A program made the position numbers and the translations under genes. From assembly GCA_964649415.1 (NCBI GenBank), contig CAZYSK010000061.1, positions 1 to 34,887 of the forward strand: a stretch of DNA of 34,887 bases, written 5' to 3'. Numbering within the stretch: position 1 is the first letter of the stretch; the number at the start of each line of letters is the position of its first letter. Under the pieces are notes generated by a model that saw only the letters and a program-made list of their open reading frames with translations, was not told the DNA's origin and made no database searches. The DNA comes from CAZYSK01 sp964649415. Its GTDB lineage: Bacteria; Chloroflexota; Anaerolineae; B4-G1. Positions 21,579 through 30,330 of the stretch are shown in pieces.

Positions 21579-24500
21579 CTATGGCCTGGGCGGCAGGCGA
21601 TGGAGCGATTCAGTTGGAGCATCATCGATGCCTGGAGATTCCGTCGCCACGGCCGCCCCGCCTACGTCACCGGTGGGATACACGGGACCACTGATGTTGT
21701 TGTAGGCTCCACCGGCGATCTCGTGGCTCTCCAGCACCGCCCCGTGAGTCGTACCGGCGTTGGCCGAATCCACCTGCACGTAGATCGGCACGCCTGCTGC
21801 GAAGGACCCGGAGAAGTTGCTGTAGTCCGAGCGGTAGTAGGCATCTCCGTACACCAGCGCCAACTCCTCCCCCGGCTCCAGCGGCAGCGCAGCGCCGTCC
21901 ACTCCCCAGGCCATCCCCTCGCTACACAACGCATCCCACGTCTGATTCGCGCCTGTCGGCAACGGGTGCGGGTTCACGTACAGATCCACCCAGAACGGCA
22001 TGTCCGCCGTCACCGCGCCCGGCCCCTGGTTCTTGATCACCACCTCGACACCATCGCTCGTCGCCGTGATGCGTTCGACGACCAGGTCTGGAGCCAACGT
22101 TGCGCCCCCGTACCTTGTCACAACCAGCGGCATGAACACCGTCCACTCCGTCGGCCCGGGTTGCCCGACCGCCGTGCTGTGCGTGTCGCTCGCGCTCACC
22201 ACCGCGCCGTCCCGATCGCGCCCCGTGACGGTGCCGACGTTGACCAGCGGGGTCGGATCGCTCGCCTGGATCGTGTACGAAGCCGTGAACACCCACGTCT
22301 CCCCCACCTCCAGCGTGTCATCGTCCCCCACGTCGCCGCTCACGTAACTCGCGTCGCCGGCCACGTCGTCGCTCACTGCCACGTCTAGCACCGGTGAACC
22401 GTCCCCCGCCACGCCGTCGTTGATCACCGTGAAGGTGTAGACCACCGTCTCACCCACCAATGCCGCCGCGGGTCCATCTTTCTCCAGCACCAACACTGGC
22501 ACGAAACCCAGTGCCGTCGTGTGCACATCCGTCGCGCGGACGGCGCCGCCACACAGGTCCTGTCCACTCGCCGTCCCCGTGTTGACCAGCGGATCCGGAT
22601 CCCCCTCACCGATGGTGTAGCTGGCCGTGAACACCCACGTCTCGCCCACCTCCAGCACGCCATCGTCTCCCACGTCGCCGCTGGCGTAGCTCGCATCCCC
22701 CGCCACGTCGTCGCTCACGCTCACGCCGCTGATCGCCGTGCCGTCTCCATTCACGGCGTCGTTGCTCACCGTGAAGGTGTATACTACCGTGTCACCCTGT
22801 TGCGCCGTCGCCGGCCCATCCTTCACAATCGCCAGCACCGGGGCCACCGCATCCACATCCACCGACCCCGTACCAATCACCGGGTTGCCGTACACGTCTT
22901 CCCCGCTTGCCACCGCCGTGTTGGCGATCTGGCCAGCGCCCGTGACCGCGACCACGAGCGTCGCGCTTGCGTCCGCTCCCGGCGCCAGGTCCCCAAGACC
23001 ACACGCCACCGTGTCCGTCCCGCTGCAACTGCCTCCACTGGACGTCGCCGACACCAGGCTCACCTCCGCCGGCAGATCGTCCGTCACCGTCACCCCTGTC
23101 GCCGCCGACGGCCCCTCGTTCGTCACCGTCACGGTGTACGTCAGGAGGCTCCCCACGCTCACGAGCGCGTCAGAACTCGCCTTGACCACCGACAGCTTCG
23201 CCAGCGGGTCCACGTGCAAGCTCCCCGTGCCGCTCAGGCCCACGTACTCGCCCTGCACCGTCCACTCACCGGACACCGCGCTCGTGTACACGTTGTTGGC
23301 CCACGTGCCTCCGTGGCCGCTCTCCGCGATACTGAAGTCCGTCTCACCCGTCACGTCCCACGTGTGCTCGCCGTCATCGACGGTGGCCGTGCACGTGCTC
23401 GCCTCTCCTGCCAGCACTGTGTCCGGGCTCAGGCCGATGGTCAGCGTCGCCGGACGGCTGGTGTAGTACACCGTGACCTCGTGCAATGCCGGGCTCGTGT
23501 ACGCGTCCGTGCTCGTCAGCGTCGCTTCGTACTGCACCCATCGCCCCGCATCGTTGCCAATGGGCAGGCCGCTCTCCCCGTACGCCACCCACGGGGCGGC
23601 GCTCAGGCCCTCCGCCGTCGCAGCCGTGCGCAGCCGGAGCCCCACGCCCGTGGACGGCGGCGTCGTCGCCTCCCACGTCAGGTATTTCCACTCCGAGAAC
23701 TGGGCCGTGTCGTAGGGAACGGAAAGCACTTGCCCCTCCTCCACGAACCCCATCCAAGACGTCGCCAGGCTCACCGTCGGCTCCACAGCCACGTCTAGCC
23801 GGGCCTTTACGTAGTCCACGTCCATGCCGACGTTTCGCGCATTCAAGTTCGCATACATAGCCGCCGTCGGAACGCCCACCGTGCGCGTGATGAACGGCAC
23901 GTCGTCAATCAGCCAGATGGCGTTCCCATCCCACCAACGGATGGTGTAGGTGTGCCAGTCGGTCCGGTCAGGCGCGCTGAGATCGGTATGCTCGTACGCA
24001 CCTCCATCCATGCGCAGCCACCCCTGAAGTCCCGACGTGTTCTCCTCGTAGATGAGCATATTGTCTGCGCCGCTCGGAATCTCCTCCCAACCCCACCAGG
24101 CACAGTATGCCTGGTTCTGCGCACTGAGCCGCAACCGCACCTCAATCAGTGCATCGGTGAAGGCCGTCCGGCCGAACAGGTTGGCCCCGGCGGCCAGGTG
24201 CGCCTCCCCACCACTCAGGGAGACCGACCCGGTCTGCTCCCAGATCGCGGTGTCCACCTCGGTGCCATCGAAACCGTCCCACAGAGCCCAGACCGCGCTC
24301 GGGTCCGCCGGCGGCAGGCCGGCAGATGGATTGCCGTAGTAGATGGTGTAGCTCGCGTCTCGCGTGTGGCCCGGAATCGCGTCTTGCGTCTGGAACCAGA
24401 TCTCTGTATCAGGAGCGTTGAACGCCGTCTCCGCTACCCGGTCCAGTTCCGGCAGCGTGCCCCCGTCGCTCCACACCACCCGCAGGTCGTCCCCATCCAG

Positions 24501-27500
24501 TCGCAGCTTGCCCGCGCTCACCAGCGCCGCCGTATCCAGCTCCAGCTTGATCGAGTAGCCCGCCGGCAACGCTTCAGCGGAGTTGTTGTCGATGTATATC
24601 TTGCGCCGGTAGCCCCACTCATCCGCACCACTGAGCATGTACGTAGCTGTGATCTCGTGCAGAATGGGCGTGACTCCTGTGTCAGAGCTGGTCAACTCCG
24701 CCTCATACTGGATCCAGCGGTCGTCGCCGCCGGTCACCGTCGCGGTGCCACCCGTGTGCCAATCTGACCAGGAGGCACCGGCCAACTGGGAGAACTGATC
24801 CGCCGTGCGGGTTCGCACGCGCGCGGCCGTGCTGCCGCCCGTCTCGGCATCCCACGTGATCGTCTGCCACTCTGCGTTCTCCCCGCCATCGAAGGCCGAG
24901 GAACGCAGCGTCCCACTGGAGCCATACTCGGCCGGCGTGCGTACGAGTACGTCGTCGACCTGGATGCCATAAGGACCGCTGAAACCCGACTGTGTGTACA
25001 GATCCGTGCTCACCCCACCGCTCAGGTAGGGACTGCTGTTGTCCACGTGGTCAACCATCAACTCGCCGTCGTAGTAGACACGGATGTGGTTGCCCTGGAA
25101 GTCCAACTTGAGCGTATGCCAACCCGTCCCGATCTGAGGCACGTCGTTGAGCTCCACGAGCGGGGTCCAGGTTGTCCAAGCAGAGAACTTGATCAGCTTC
25201 AGCTCGTCGGTGCCTGGATAGAGCCACGCGGCGTAGTGCGCGCCGGTGGACGGATTCAGGCGTCCGCCTAACCCACCACCGAACGCCCCATCGGGGAACC
25301 GGACGCGCCCCTCCACCGTGTAGTCGGCCCAGGTCGTGTCCGTGTAGACGTAACCGTACGTCCCCGGGGAGCTCGATCCTTGCAGCGTTCCATCCGTCAC
25401 CGTCCACGTGCCGAGCTGTGCAACCCAGGGCAAGAGAGGATCCCCCAGATCAGGGCCGAAGTCATCGCTGAACACGATCTGATCTGCGCCATCGCGCACC
25501 ACGAAGTTGTTGTAGGTCGGCCCCACACTCCCGGCACCGCTTGAGTTCCAGAAACCCACGCCCACGGCACCGCTGGTGTAGTTGCTATCAGTCGCGCTGA
25601 TCAGCGGGCTGGTTCCTCCATCGTAGTAGACCGCAATCTGATTCCCGGCAAACGTCAACCTGACGTGATGCCAGTCGGTTCCTACCCCCCCGGCTATACT
25701 TCCGCTGGTCAGGCCCGTCCATCCCCCCCAGTCGTTGAACCGCATGATTCGGACGGTCGCCGAGGCCCCCGGCGACATCTCAGGGTAGATCCAGAACGCA
25801 TAGCGCTGCCCGGTGCTCGGACTCAAGCGCCCGTATATGCCACCCCCTGAGATCCTGGTCCTCGCAGGGAAGCGAATGTCGGCCTCAACCGAATGGTTGT
25901 CGATCGTCACCGTATCGGTGTAGGCAAAACCGTAGTCGCCGGGGTCCATCTCCGTGTTCAGCACGCCGCCTTCGGTGTTGAACTGTCCAGTGTTCGGCCA
26001 GGTGCTGGAGCCCGTGTCCGGCAAGATCCACGTGAACGGCACCGGGTCCGGCCGCGCGAAGTCATCGGAGAACAGCACGTCGCCGCCAGAGACCACGCTC
26101 AGACGCGCCTGGCCCGCAACGTCATCGTCGATCCCCGTAGCCGAGTCATACCTCGTCTCGTCCGCCCACTGCGCCTGACCCGGACCGCCGATCCAGTCGG
26201 TCTGCATCCAGTTCCCTTGCCGAGGGGTCTGGTCGGGCAGGTAGAACGGACCAGCCTCCTCCCCCTCACCGATCAGGGTCCCTTCCAGCAAGACACTGCC
26301 CGGTTGGGTGCTTGCATCCACGCCGGTCAGCGTATCTGCCTGGAAATCGGCCTCCGTGTCCTGGACCCATTCCGACCAGGGGGACGTGACCTCAAAGGGC
26401 ACGTCCACCGAAGCAGGCCCGAAGTGCTCATCGCCGGCAAAAGCGACAGTCAAGCCATACTGCCCAGGAGCAATCATCAGGTCTAGCGGCGCGCTGGCCA
26501 CGCCACTGGCGTTGGTTGTGCCCGTGACCGGTTCCAGGCCATCCAGTTGGAACGTGATCGCCCGGCCAACCACAGGGTTGTCGTCATCGTCAGTCTGCGT
26601 TGCAGACAGGACAACCTGCGACTCGCTCTCGCCAGCGGTGGGGCCAGTGTAGCCCAGAAGGTGTCCCGGGCCCGCAGCATAGATGACGCCGATCTCGTAG
26701 AGGACAGGCGTGCTGCTCAGATCGCTGCTCGTTAGCTCCACCTGGTACTGAATCCAGCGCCTGTCCTCGCTGGTCACGGGCGAGCCACTGGCAGCATACC
26801 AGTCCGACCAGGAGGCTGCCGCCAACTGATCAGCCTGGTCTGCAGTGCGCGTACGCACGCGCACGCTGGTGCTGCCCCCGGCAGCCGCTTGCCAGGAGAT
26901 ATCTTGCCACTGCACGCCCTTGCCTCCGTCGAAGGCCGAAGAGGTCAGCGTGCCACTCTCGCCGTACTCGGCCGGGCTGCTGACGACAATGTCATCGGCC
27001 GCAATCGCAACCGTGCTGCCGCCCCAGGTATCCACACTTACCCCGCCACTCATGTAGGGCGCGCGCCCATCGTAGTTCTCATCCGTCACGTCGAGCACGG
27101 GATTCCCATCGTAGTAGACCCGGATGCGATTGCCCACGAACTCCACTTTGAGCGTGTGCCAGCCTGTACCCACGCCGGGCAAGCTCACCTCTCCCCCCAT
27201 CGCCTGGCCATTCCAATTCGTCCAGTCTCGGAATTTGACCAGCCTCAGCGAGCTAGAACCAGGATAGACCCACGCGCCGTAGTGAGCGCCGGTGCTCGGA
27301 TCCACGCGCCCGCCGATGCCACCTCCGTATGCGCCGGACGGGAATTGGATGCGTCCCTCCACTGAGTAGTCCGTCCACGCCGGCGTCGTGGACGTGTAGA
27401 CGTAAGAGTACCCCGAGCTGCCCGCGGCCTGCATCACGCCGTCCGTCACCGACCAACTGCCAAGCGCCTCGACCCACGGTGCCAACGGGTCGGGCGGATC

Positions 27501-29663
27501 CGGCGGCCGGGTGAAGTCGTCGGAGAACATGACGTCGCCGCCGGAGACGACGCTCAGGCGCACCTGACCATCGACGCTATCATCAACGCCGGTGGCCGAT
27601 TCATACATGGTCTCATCTGCCCATTCGGCCTGGCCCGCTCCACCGTCCCAGTCGGTCTGCACCCAGCCCTCCAGCGACGCGTAGCGCACCTCCACGTTGG
27701 AGACCGTGGTACCCACCTTGATCTTCAGTCCATAGTCGGTCGTGCGATAGTCGGCCAGGTCTGCCGCCACACCGTCCAGTAAGACCTCGAGCTCACGCAC
27801 CGCCCCGGTGTCCCAGTGCGGGATGACCAGCTCTATCGCCGTGTCGGGATCCGTAGCGCCGCTGACCTGCGCGACAGTGGTGACCCGGCTGCCCACACTG
27901 TTGAAGGTGGGCGTGACCACCACGTTGGAACGCAGAGCCCACCAATCGTATACGCCCACTGCGTTTGTGGACCACACCCTCGGCTTAGACACCCCGTATG
28001 TGAGGTACTCGTGCGCGTTGCCGCCGGCCGAGGACTGGTGGCTGTACAGGTTGATCAGCGTGCCGAGATCGTAGTAGAAATCGACGGCGGCGTGAATGGT
28101 CGAAGCGTTGTGCCCCGATTCCATCGACTGGGCAATGCTGGTACCGATGTACCAGTCGCTCACCGGCAGCGTGACGTGCGTGTGCCGCTCAGTCGTATCG
28201 TACGACAGCGTCCAGTGCGGGAATGGGCTGAGCTTCTGCTCGCCCATGATGATCGAGTCCAGCTCCTGCAGGATGTCGTATGAGCCCTCCCGGCCCGAGT
28301 TGAAATAGGGCGAGACCCAGTTGCGCGGGCAATCGCCCGCTGCACCGCACCCCGGCCGGCCGTTGTCCAGGCCAGCCGTCCACCCCTCGATATCCAGGAA
28401 CGAGGTCAAGATCGACGTGTATGCATAGTCATAGCCGCTGGCATAACCCGGTGGGAGCGTGGCGGGATCCACGTCCAGCGCCGTGTCTGGCCCCCAGTGC
28501 CAGTAGTTGTAGGCAGTCGGCGGGTAGGACCCCACCGGGTTCGGGAGACCGCCGTTGTGCGAGCCGATGCTCGCGCCATACTGTGACACCGCTCTCTGGA
28601 CGCTGGCGATCACGTCAGGCTTCTCCGCCTCCGGTATCCCCGTGTCCTCCGAACCGACGCGCAGCGTGCCGGTGCAGAAGTAGTAGTCGCCCTGCGCCCC
28701 GGCTGCGGCCTCGGCCTGGGCCGAGGCCTCGATGGACCGAATCCGCGACGGTGTGTTCTCAAAATCGTGGCGGACGACAAAGGCCGCATCGTGCTCATAG
28801 CGCCACGGGCTGAGCTTCACGATAGGCACGTTGGCAGCCTCGAAGGCCCATTCGATGGCGTTGCGATAGATCAGGTAGGCATACATACCCGAGTCTCTGC
28901 CCCCGTGTCCGATGAGGGGGTTGAGCGCTCCGTGATAGATGAAGTGGCCATCGCCATACCCTTTGGTCGCCAGGAGCGGACCGGATGCGCCGTTCGCGAT
29001 CACCTCGGCGTCGCTGGCGGTCACGTTCCAGGCGTAGTGATACCCGCTTGACCACGAAACTTGCTGAGTGTCAAGCGGCATGCGCCACGTGAGCGTGCCG
29101 GATGGAATGTGCCACACCAACCGGTGCTCAATCGCCTTCGTGAACTGCCTGTTCTGGTACCAGTTCTGTGCCGGATCGGCGTTCACCACGTGTAGGCCCA
29201 TCTCATCGGCCAAGGCGAAATCGCCCCGACTCAGACCGCTCTCATTCAGTGTGAAGGCCGACGAACCGACGAACAGGAAGCCACCCGCCGCTACGTAGTC
29301 GCGCAACGCGTCCACCTCGTGATCGGAGATCGCCTCAGAAGCCAAGCTGATCAGGATAGGGTACTTGGGTGACCCATCTGGATGCAGTATGCGACCGGCG
29401 CTGATATCGGCATCGCTCACCTCTACCCATGGAGTGCCATCTGAGTCCAATGCCTCCTTCAGAGATTCGGGCATCACGAAGTAGTGCCACCATGCACCCG
29501 TCATATCCAGAGTCTGCGTGTATTCAGAAAAATGGATCGCAACGACGGGCTCGGGGCACGTTGCAGCCGAAACGGGCTCTGGAACGAAGACGCCCAGCAG
29601 AGCCGCAACAAGAAAACCGACCAACAGGATTCGCTTCCTTTGGATAGCTTCCACTCGCATCAT
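21579..29663 (-). CDS. Giant exported protein with amidotransferase-like and deacetylase-like N-terminus and surface modules
   Basis: Secreted protein of 2694 aa; ATG 29663 has GGAGG 9 nt upstream. Signal peptide 1-34. Residues 38-275 resemble a class I glutamine-amidotransferase-like fold (LRDYVAAGGFLFVGSS, KGYGDGHFIYHGALN). Residues 290-560 resemble polysaccharide deacetylases: VVRHDFEN recalls the RHDVD metal motif and IGSHNGG the second histidine motif, though both are altered, so activity is uncertain. A duplicated block follows (665-1000 and 1152-1680) with QTDWxGGxGQAxWADET, LamG-like folds and AEYGxSGTLxSSAFDGG. Next come DUF2341 (1682-1790), a concanavalin-like fold, an Ig-like domain (2072-2152), a DUF11 (2155-2270), two DUF11-related GDVGDDxxLEVGETWVFTASYTI domains, FMPLV near 2510, the CARDB-like domain and the terminal RLPPRP. 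Probably a glycan-interacting surface protein; first gene of the cluster. Confidence 0.87.
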   Translation of the reverse strand: MMRVEAIQRKRILLVGFLVAALLGVFVPEPVSAATCPEPVVAIHFSEYTQTLDMTGAWWHYFVMPESLKEALDSDGTPWVEVSDADISAGRILHPDGSPKYPILISLASEAISDHEVDALRDYVAAGGFLFVGSSAFTLNESGLSRGDFALADEMGLHVVNADPAQNWYQNRQFTKAIEHRLVWHIPSGTLTWRMPLDTQQVSWSSGYHYAWNVTASDAEVIANGASGPLLATKGYGDGHFIYHGALNPLIGHGGRDSGMYAYLIYRNAIEWAFEAANVPIVKLSPWRYEHDAAFVVRHDFENTPSRIRSIEASAQAEAAAGAQGDYYFCTGTLRVGSEDTGIPEAEKPDVIASVQRAVSQYGASIGSHNGGLPNPVGSYPPTAYNYWHWGPDTALDVDPATLPPGYASGYDYAYTSILTSFLDIEGWTAGLDNGRPGCGAAGDCPRNWVSPYFNSGREGSYDILQELDSIIMGEQKLSPFPHWTLSYDTTERHTHVTLPVSDWYIGTSIAQSMESGHNASTIHAAVDFYYDLGTLINLYSHQSSAGGNAHEYLTYGVSKPRVWSTNAVGVYDWWALRSNVVVTPTFNSVGSRVTTVAQVSGATDPDTAIELVIPHWDTGAVRELEVLLDGVAADLADYRTTDYGLKIKVGTTVSNVEVRYASLEGWVQTDWDGGAGQAEWADETMYESATGVDDSVDGQVRLSVVSGGDVMFSDDFTRPPDPPDPLAPWVEALGSWSVTDGVMQAAGSSGYSYVYTSTTPAWTDYSVEGRIQFPSGAYGGGIGGRVDPSTGAHYGAWVYPGSSSLRLVKFRDWTNWNGQAMGGEVSLPGVGTGWHTLKVEFVGNRIRVYYDGNPVLDVTDENYDGRAPYMSGGVSVDTWGGSTVAIAADDIVVSSPAEYGESGTLTSSAFDGGKGVQWQDISWQAAAGGSTSVRVRTRTADQADQLAAASWSDWYAASGSPVTSEDRRWIQYQVELTSSDLSSTPVLYEIGVIYAAGPGHLLGYTGPTAGESESQVVLSATQTDDDDNPVVGRAITFQLDGLEPVTGTTNASGVASAPLDLMIAPGQYGLTVAFAGDEHFGPASVDVPFEVTSPWSEWVQDTEADFQADTLTGVDASTQPGSVLLEGTLIGEGEEAGPFYLPDQTPRQGNWMQTDWIGGPGQAQWADETRYDSATGIDDDVAGQARLSVVSGGDVLFSDDFARPDPVPFTWILPDTGSSTWPNTGQFNTEGGVLNTEMDPGDYGFAYTDTVTIDNHSVEADIRFPARTRISGGGIYGRLSPSTGQRYAFWIYPEMSPGASATVRIMRFNDWGGWTGLTSGSIAGGVGTDWHHVRLTFAGNQIAVYYDGGTSPLISATDSNYTSGAVGVGFWNSSGAGSVGPTYNNFVVRDGADQIVFSDDFGPDLGDPLLPWVAQLGTWTVTDGTLQGSSSPGTYGYVYTDTTWADYTVEGRVRFPDGAFGGGLGGRLNPSTGAHYAAWLYPGTDELKLIKFSAWTTWTPLVELNDVPQIGTGWHTLKLDFQGNHIRVYYDGELMVDHVDNSSPYLSGGVSTDLYTQSGFSGPYGIQVDDVLVRTPAEYGSSGTLRSSAFDGGENAEWQTITWDAETGGSTAARVRTRTADQFSQLAGASWSDWHTGGTATVTGGDDRWIQYEAELTSSDTGVTPILHEITATYMLSGADEWGYRRKIYIDNNSAEALPAGYSIKLELDTAALVSAGKLRLDGDDLRVVWSDGGTLPELDRVAETAFNAPDTEIWFQTQDAIPGHTRDASYTIYYGNPSAGLPPADPSAVWALWDGFDGTEVDTAIWEQTGSVSLSGGEAHLAAGANLFGRTAFTDALIEVRLRLSAQNQAYCAWWGWEEIPSGADNMLIYEENTSGLQGWLRMDGGAYEHTDLSAPDRTDWHTYTIRWWDGNAIWLIDDVPFITRTVGVPTAAMYANLNARNVGMDVDYVKARLDVAVEPTVSLATSWMGFVEEGQVLSVPYDTAQFSEWKYLTWEATTPPSTGVGLRLRTAATAEGLSAAPWVAYGESGLPIGNDAGRWVQYEATLTSTDAYTSPALHEVTVYYTSRPATLTIGLSPDTVLAGEASTCTATVDDGEHTWDVTGETDFSIAESGHGGTWANNVYTSAVSGEWTVQGEYVGLSGTGSLHVDPLAKLSVVKASSDALVSVGSLLTYTVTVTNEGPSAATGVTVTDDLPAEVSLVSATSSGGSCSGTDTVACGLGDLAPGADASATLVVAVTGAGQIANTAVASGEDVYGNPVIGTGSVDVDAVAPVLAIVKDGPATAQQGDTVVYTFTVSNDAVNGDGTAISGVSVSDDVAGDASYASGDVGDDGVLEVGETWVFTASYTIGEGDPDPLVNTGTASGQDLCGGAVRATDVHTTALGFVPVLVLEKDGPAAALVGETVVYTFTVINDGVAGDGSPVLDVAVSDDVAGDASYVSGDVGDDDTLEVGETWVFTASYTIQASDPTPLVNVGTVTGRDRDGAVVSASDTHSTAVGQPGPTEWTVFMPLVVTRYGGATLAPDLVVERITATSDGVEVVIKNQGPGAVTADMPFWVDLYVNPHPLPTGANQTWDALCSEGMAWGVDGAALPLEPGEELALVYGDAYYRSDYSNFSGSFAAGVPIYVQVDSANAGTTHGAVLESHEIAGGAYNNISGPVYPTGDVGGAAVATESPGIDDAPTESLHRLPPRP
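21679..22043 (-). repeat. Near-identical C-terminal module, copy B
   Basis: Counterpart of 14076-14440. This copy lacks the family 1 insertion: Ser-Asp-Gly-Val-Glu continues directly into VVIKNQG, which gives an internal empty-site control for the insertion at 14450-14485. Confidence 0.9.
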
Positions 29664-29712
29664 CCTATCATACCTCCCGGCAATTCACTGTATACGAACA
29701 AATGACAAGATA

Positions 29713-29753
29713 GGCCCGTCACCAACGCTCAATCACGTTGGAACAGGCCCGCC
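29713..29753 (-). promoter_or_regulatory. Conserved leader hairpin element, copy 2
   Basis: Stem CCAACG/CGTTGG (29722-29727, 29736-29741) with an 8-nt loop, followed by AACAGGCCCGCC, 50-90 nt upstream of the 2694-aa start codon. It matches 13387-13427 with 8 differences, including a compensated G:C to A:T stem pair. It may be a transcribed leader structure; no known riboswitch class is recognised. Confidence 0.45.
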
Positions 29754-29938
29754 TCAAGACTTGCCGACATCCAGCCGGCTTCATCCACTTCAACCACGAC
29801 TCGCTCACCATGTCCATCTTGTCGAAAAGACCACTGTTCGAGCAGCGGCTAACTTCATTGTACGAGGCATCGGTAATAGGCAGGTATAGAGCAACCTTAA
29901 GGTTTTCTTAATAACCTCTGAATAGTACCCTTCTCCCA

Positions 29939-29967
29939 TTGAAGCGCGCCACCTTTTCTGGTACAAT
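29939..29967 (+). promoter_or_regulatory. Predicted sigma70-type promoter for the 1473-aa gene
   Basis: TTGAAG (29939-29944), a 17-nt spacer and TACAAT (29962-29967) fit a housekeeping promoter well. Predicted transcription start is near 29974, giving a leader of about 350 nt that contains the five-copy palindromic array. The rest of the 29664-30330 interval holds the leader hairpin, an AACCTTAAGGTT palindrome (29893-29904) and the array. Confidence 0.6.
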
Positions 29968-30030
29968 GACCATGCTGCGTTCCACTGGCAGTGCAGGTGG
30001 TCGCCTCGCGCCGACGCCCACAGTCGCCGA

Positions 30031-30219
30031 TTGGCGCACCGTCGTCCTTGCAAAGGCGCCGTTCTGATGGCGCCCCGTCACCCTTACAAAGGCGCCGTTC
30101 TGATGGCGCCCCGGCGTCCTTACAAAGGCGCCGTTCTGACGGCGCACCGGCGTCCTTACAAAGGCGCCGTTCTGACGGCGCCCCGGCGTCCTTACAAAGG
30201 CGCCGTTCTGACGGCGCAC
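30031..30219. repeat. Family 1 palindromic array, five full cores
   Basis: Cores start at 30055, 30091, 30127, 30163 and 30199, exactly 36 bp apart, preceded by a half unit (GGCGCACCGTCGTCCTTGCAAA). The core changes from GGCGCCGT-TCTG-ATGGCGCC to GGCGCCGT-TCTG-ACGGCGC(C/A). Relative to the 1-87 copies, stem bases change in pairs. The 16-nt linkers (CCGGCGTCCTTACAAA) are nearly identical, so this is not a CRISPR array. Confidence 0.95.
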
Positions 30220-30330
30220 TGGCCGCGTCGGACTTGCCTACACCGTGCCCTCACCACCCATTCATTCTTGTCTCCACGCTTCAACATATCTGCTTTGGCG
30301 CGATTCAGAAGTCAGAAAAAGGAGTCCATT

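Noticed and set aside
22521..23798. Long open frames opposite the surface-protein genes (for example 22521-23798, 18455-19645, 11248-12411 on the + strand)
   Set aside because: They are rich in Arg/His/Pro with no domain or signal, and mirror codon bias of high-GC genes on the other strand.
29664..29938. Sigma70 promoter for the 2694-aa gene on the - strand
   Set aside because: No -35/-10 pair with proper spacing was found by eye, although a promoter must exist nearby if this gene starts the cluster.
30031..30219. CRISPR-like array (36-bp regular period with palindromic part)
   Set aside because: The segments between palindromes are nearly identical 16-mers, not unique spacers, there is no cas gene, and single units occur inside coding genes.
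30031..30330. N-terminal extension of the 1473-aa protein starting at ATG 30031
   Set aside because: The extension is encoded entirely by repeat units and following sequence, and hides a signal peptide that starts at GTG 30331 with a good ribosome site.
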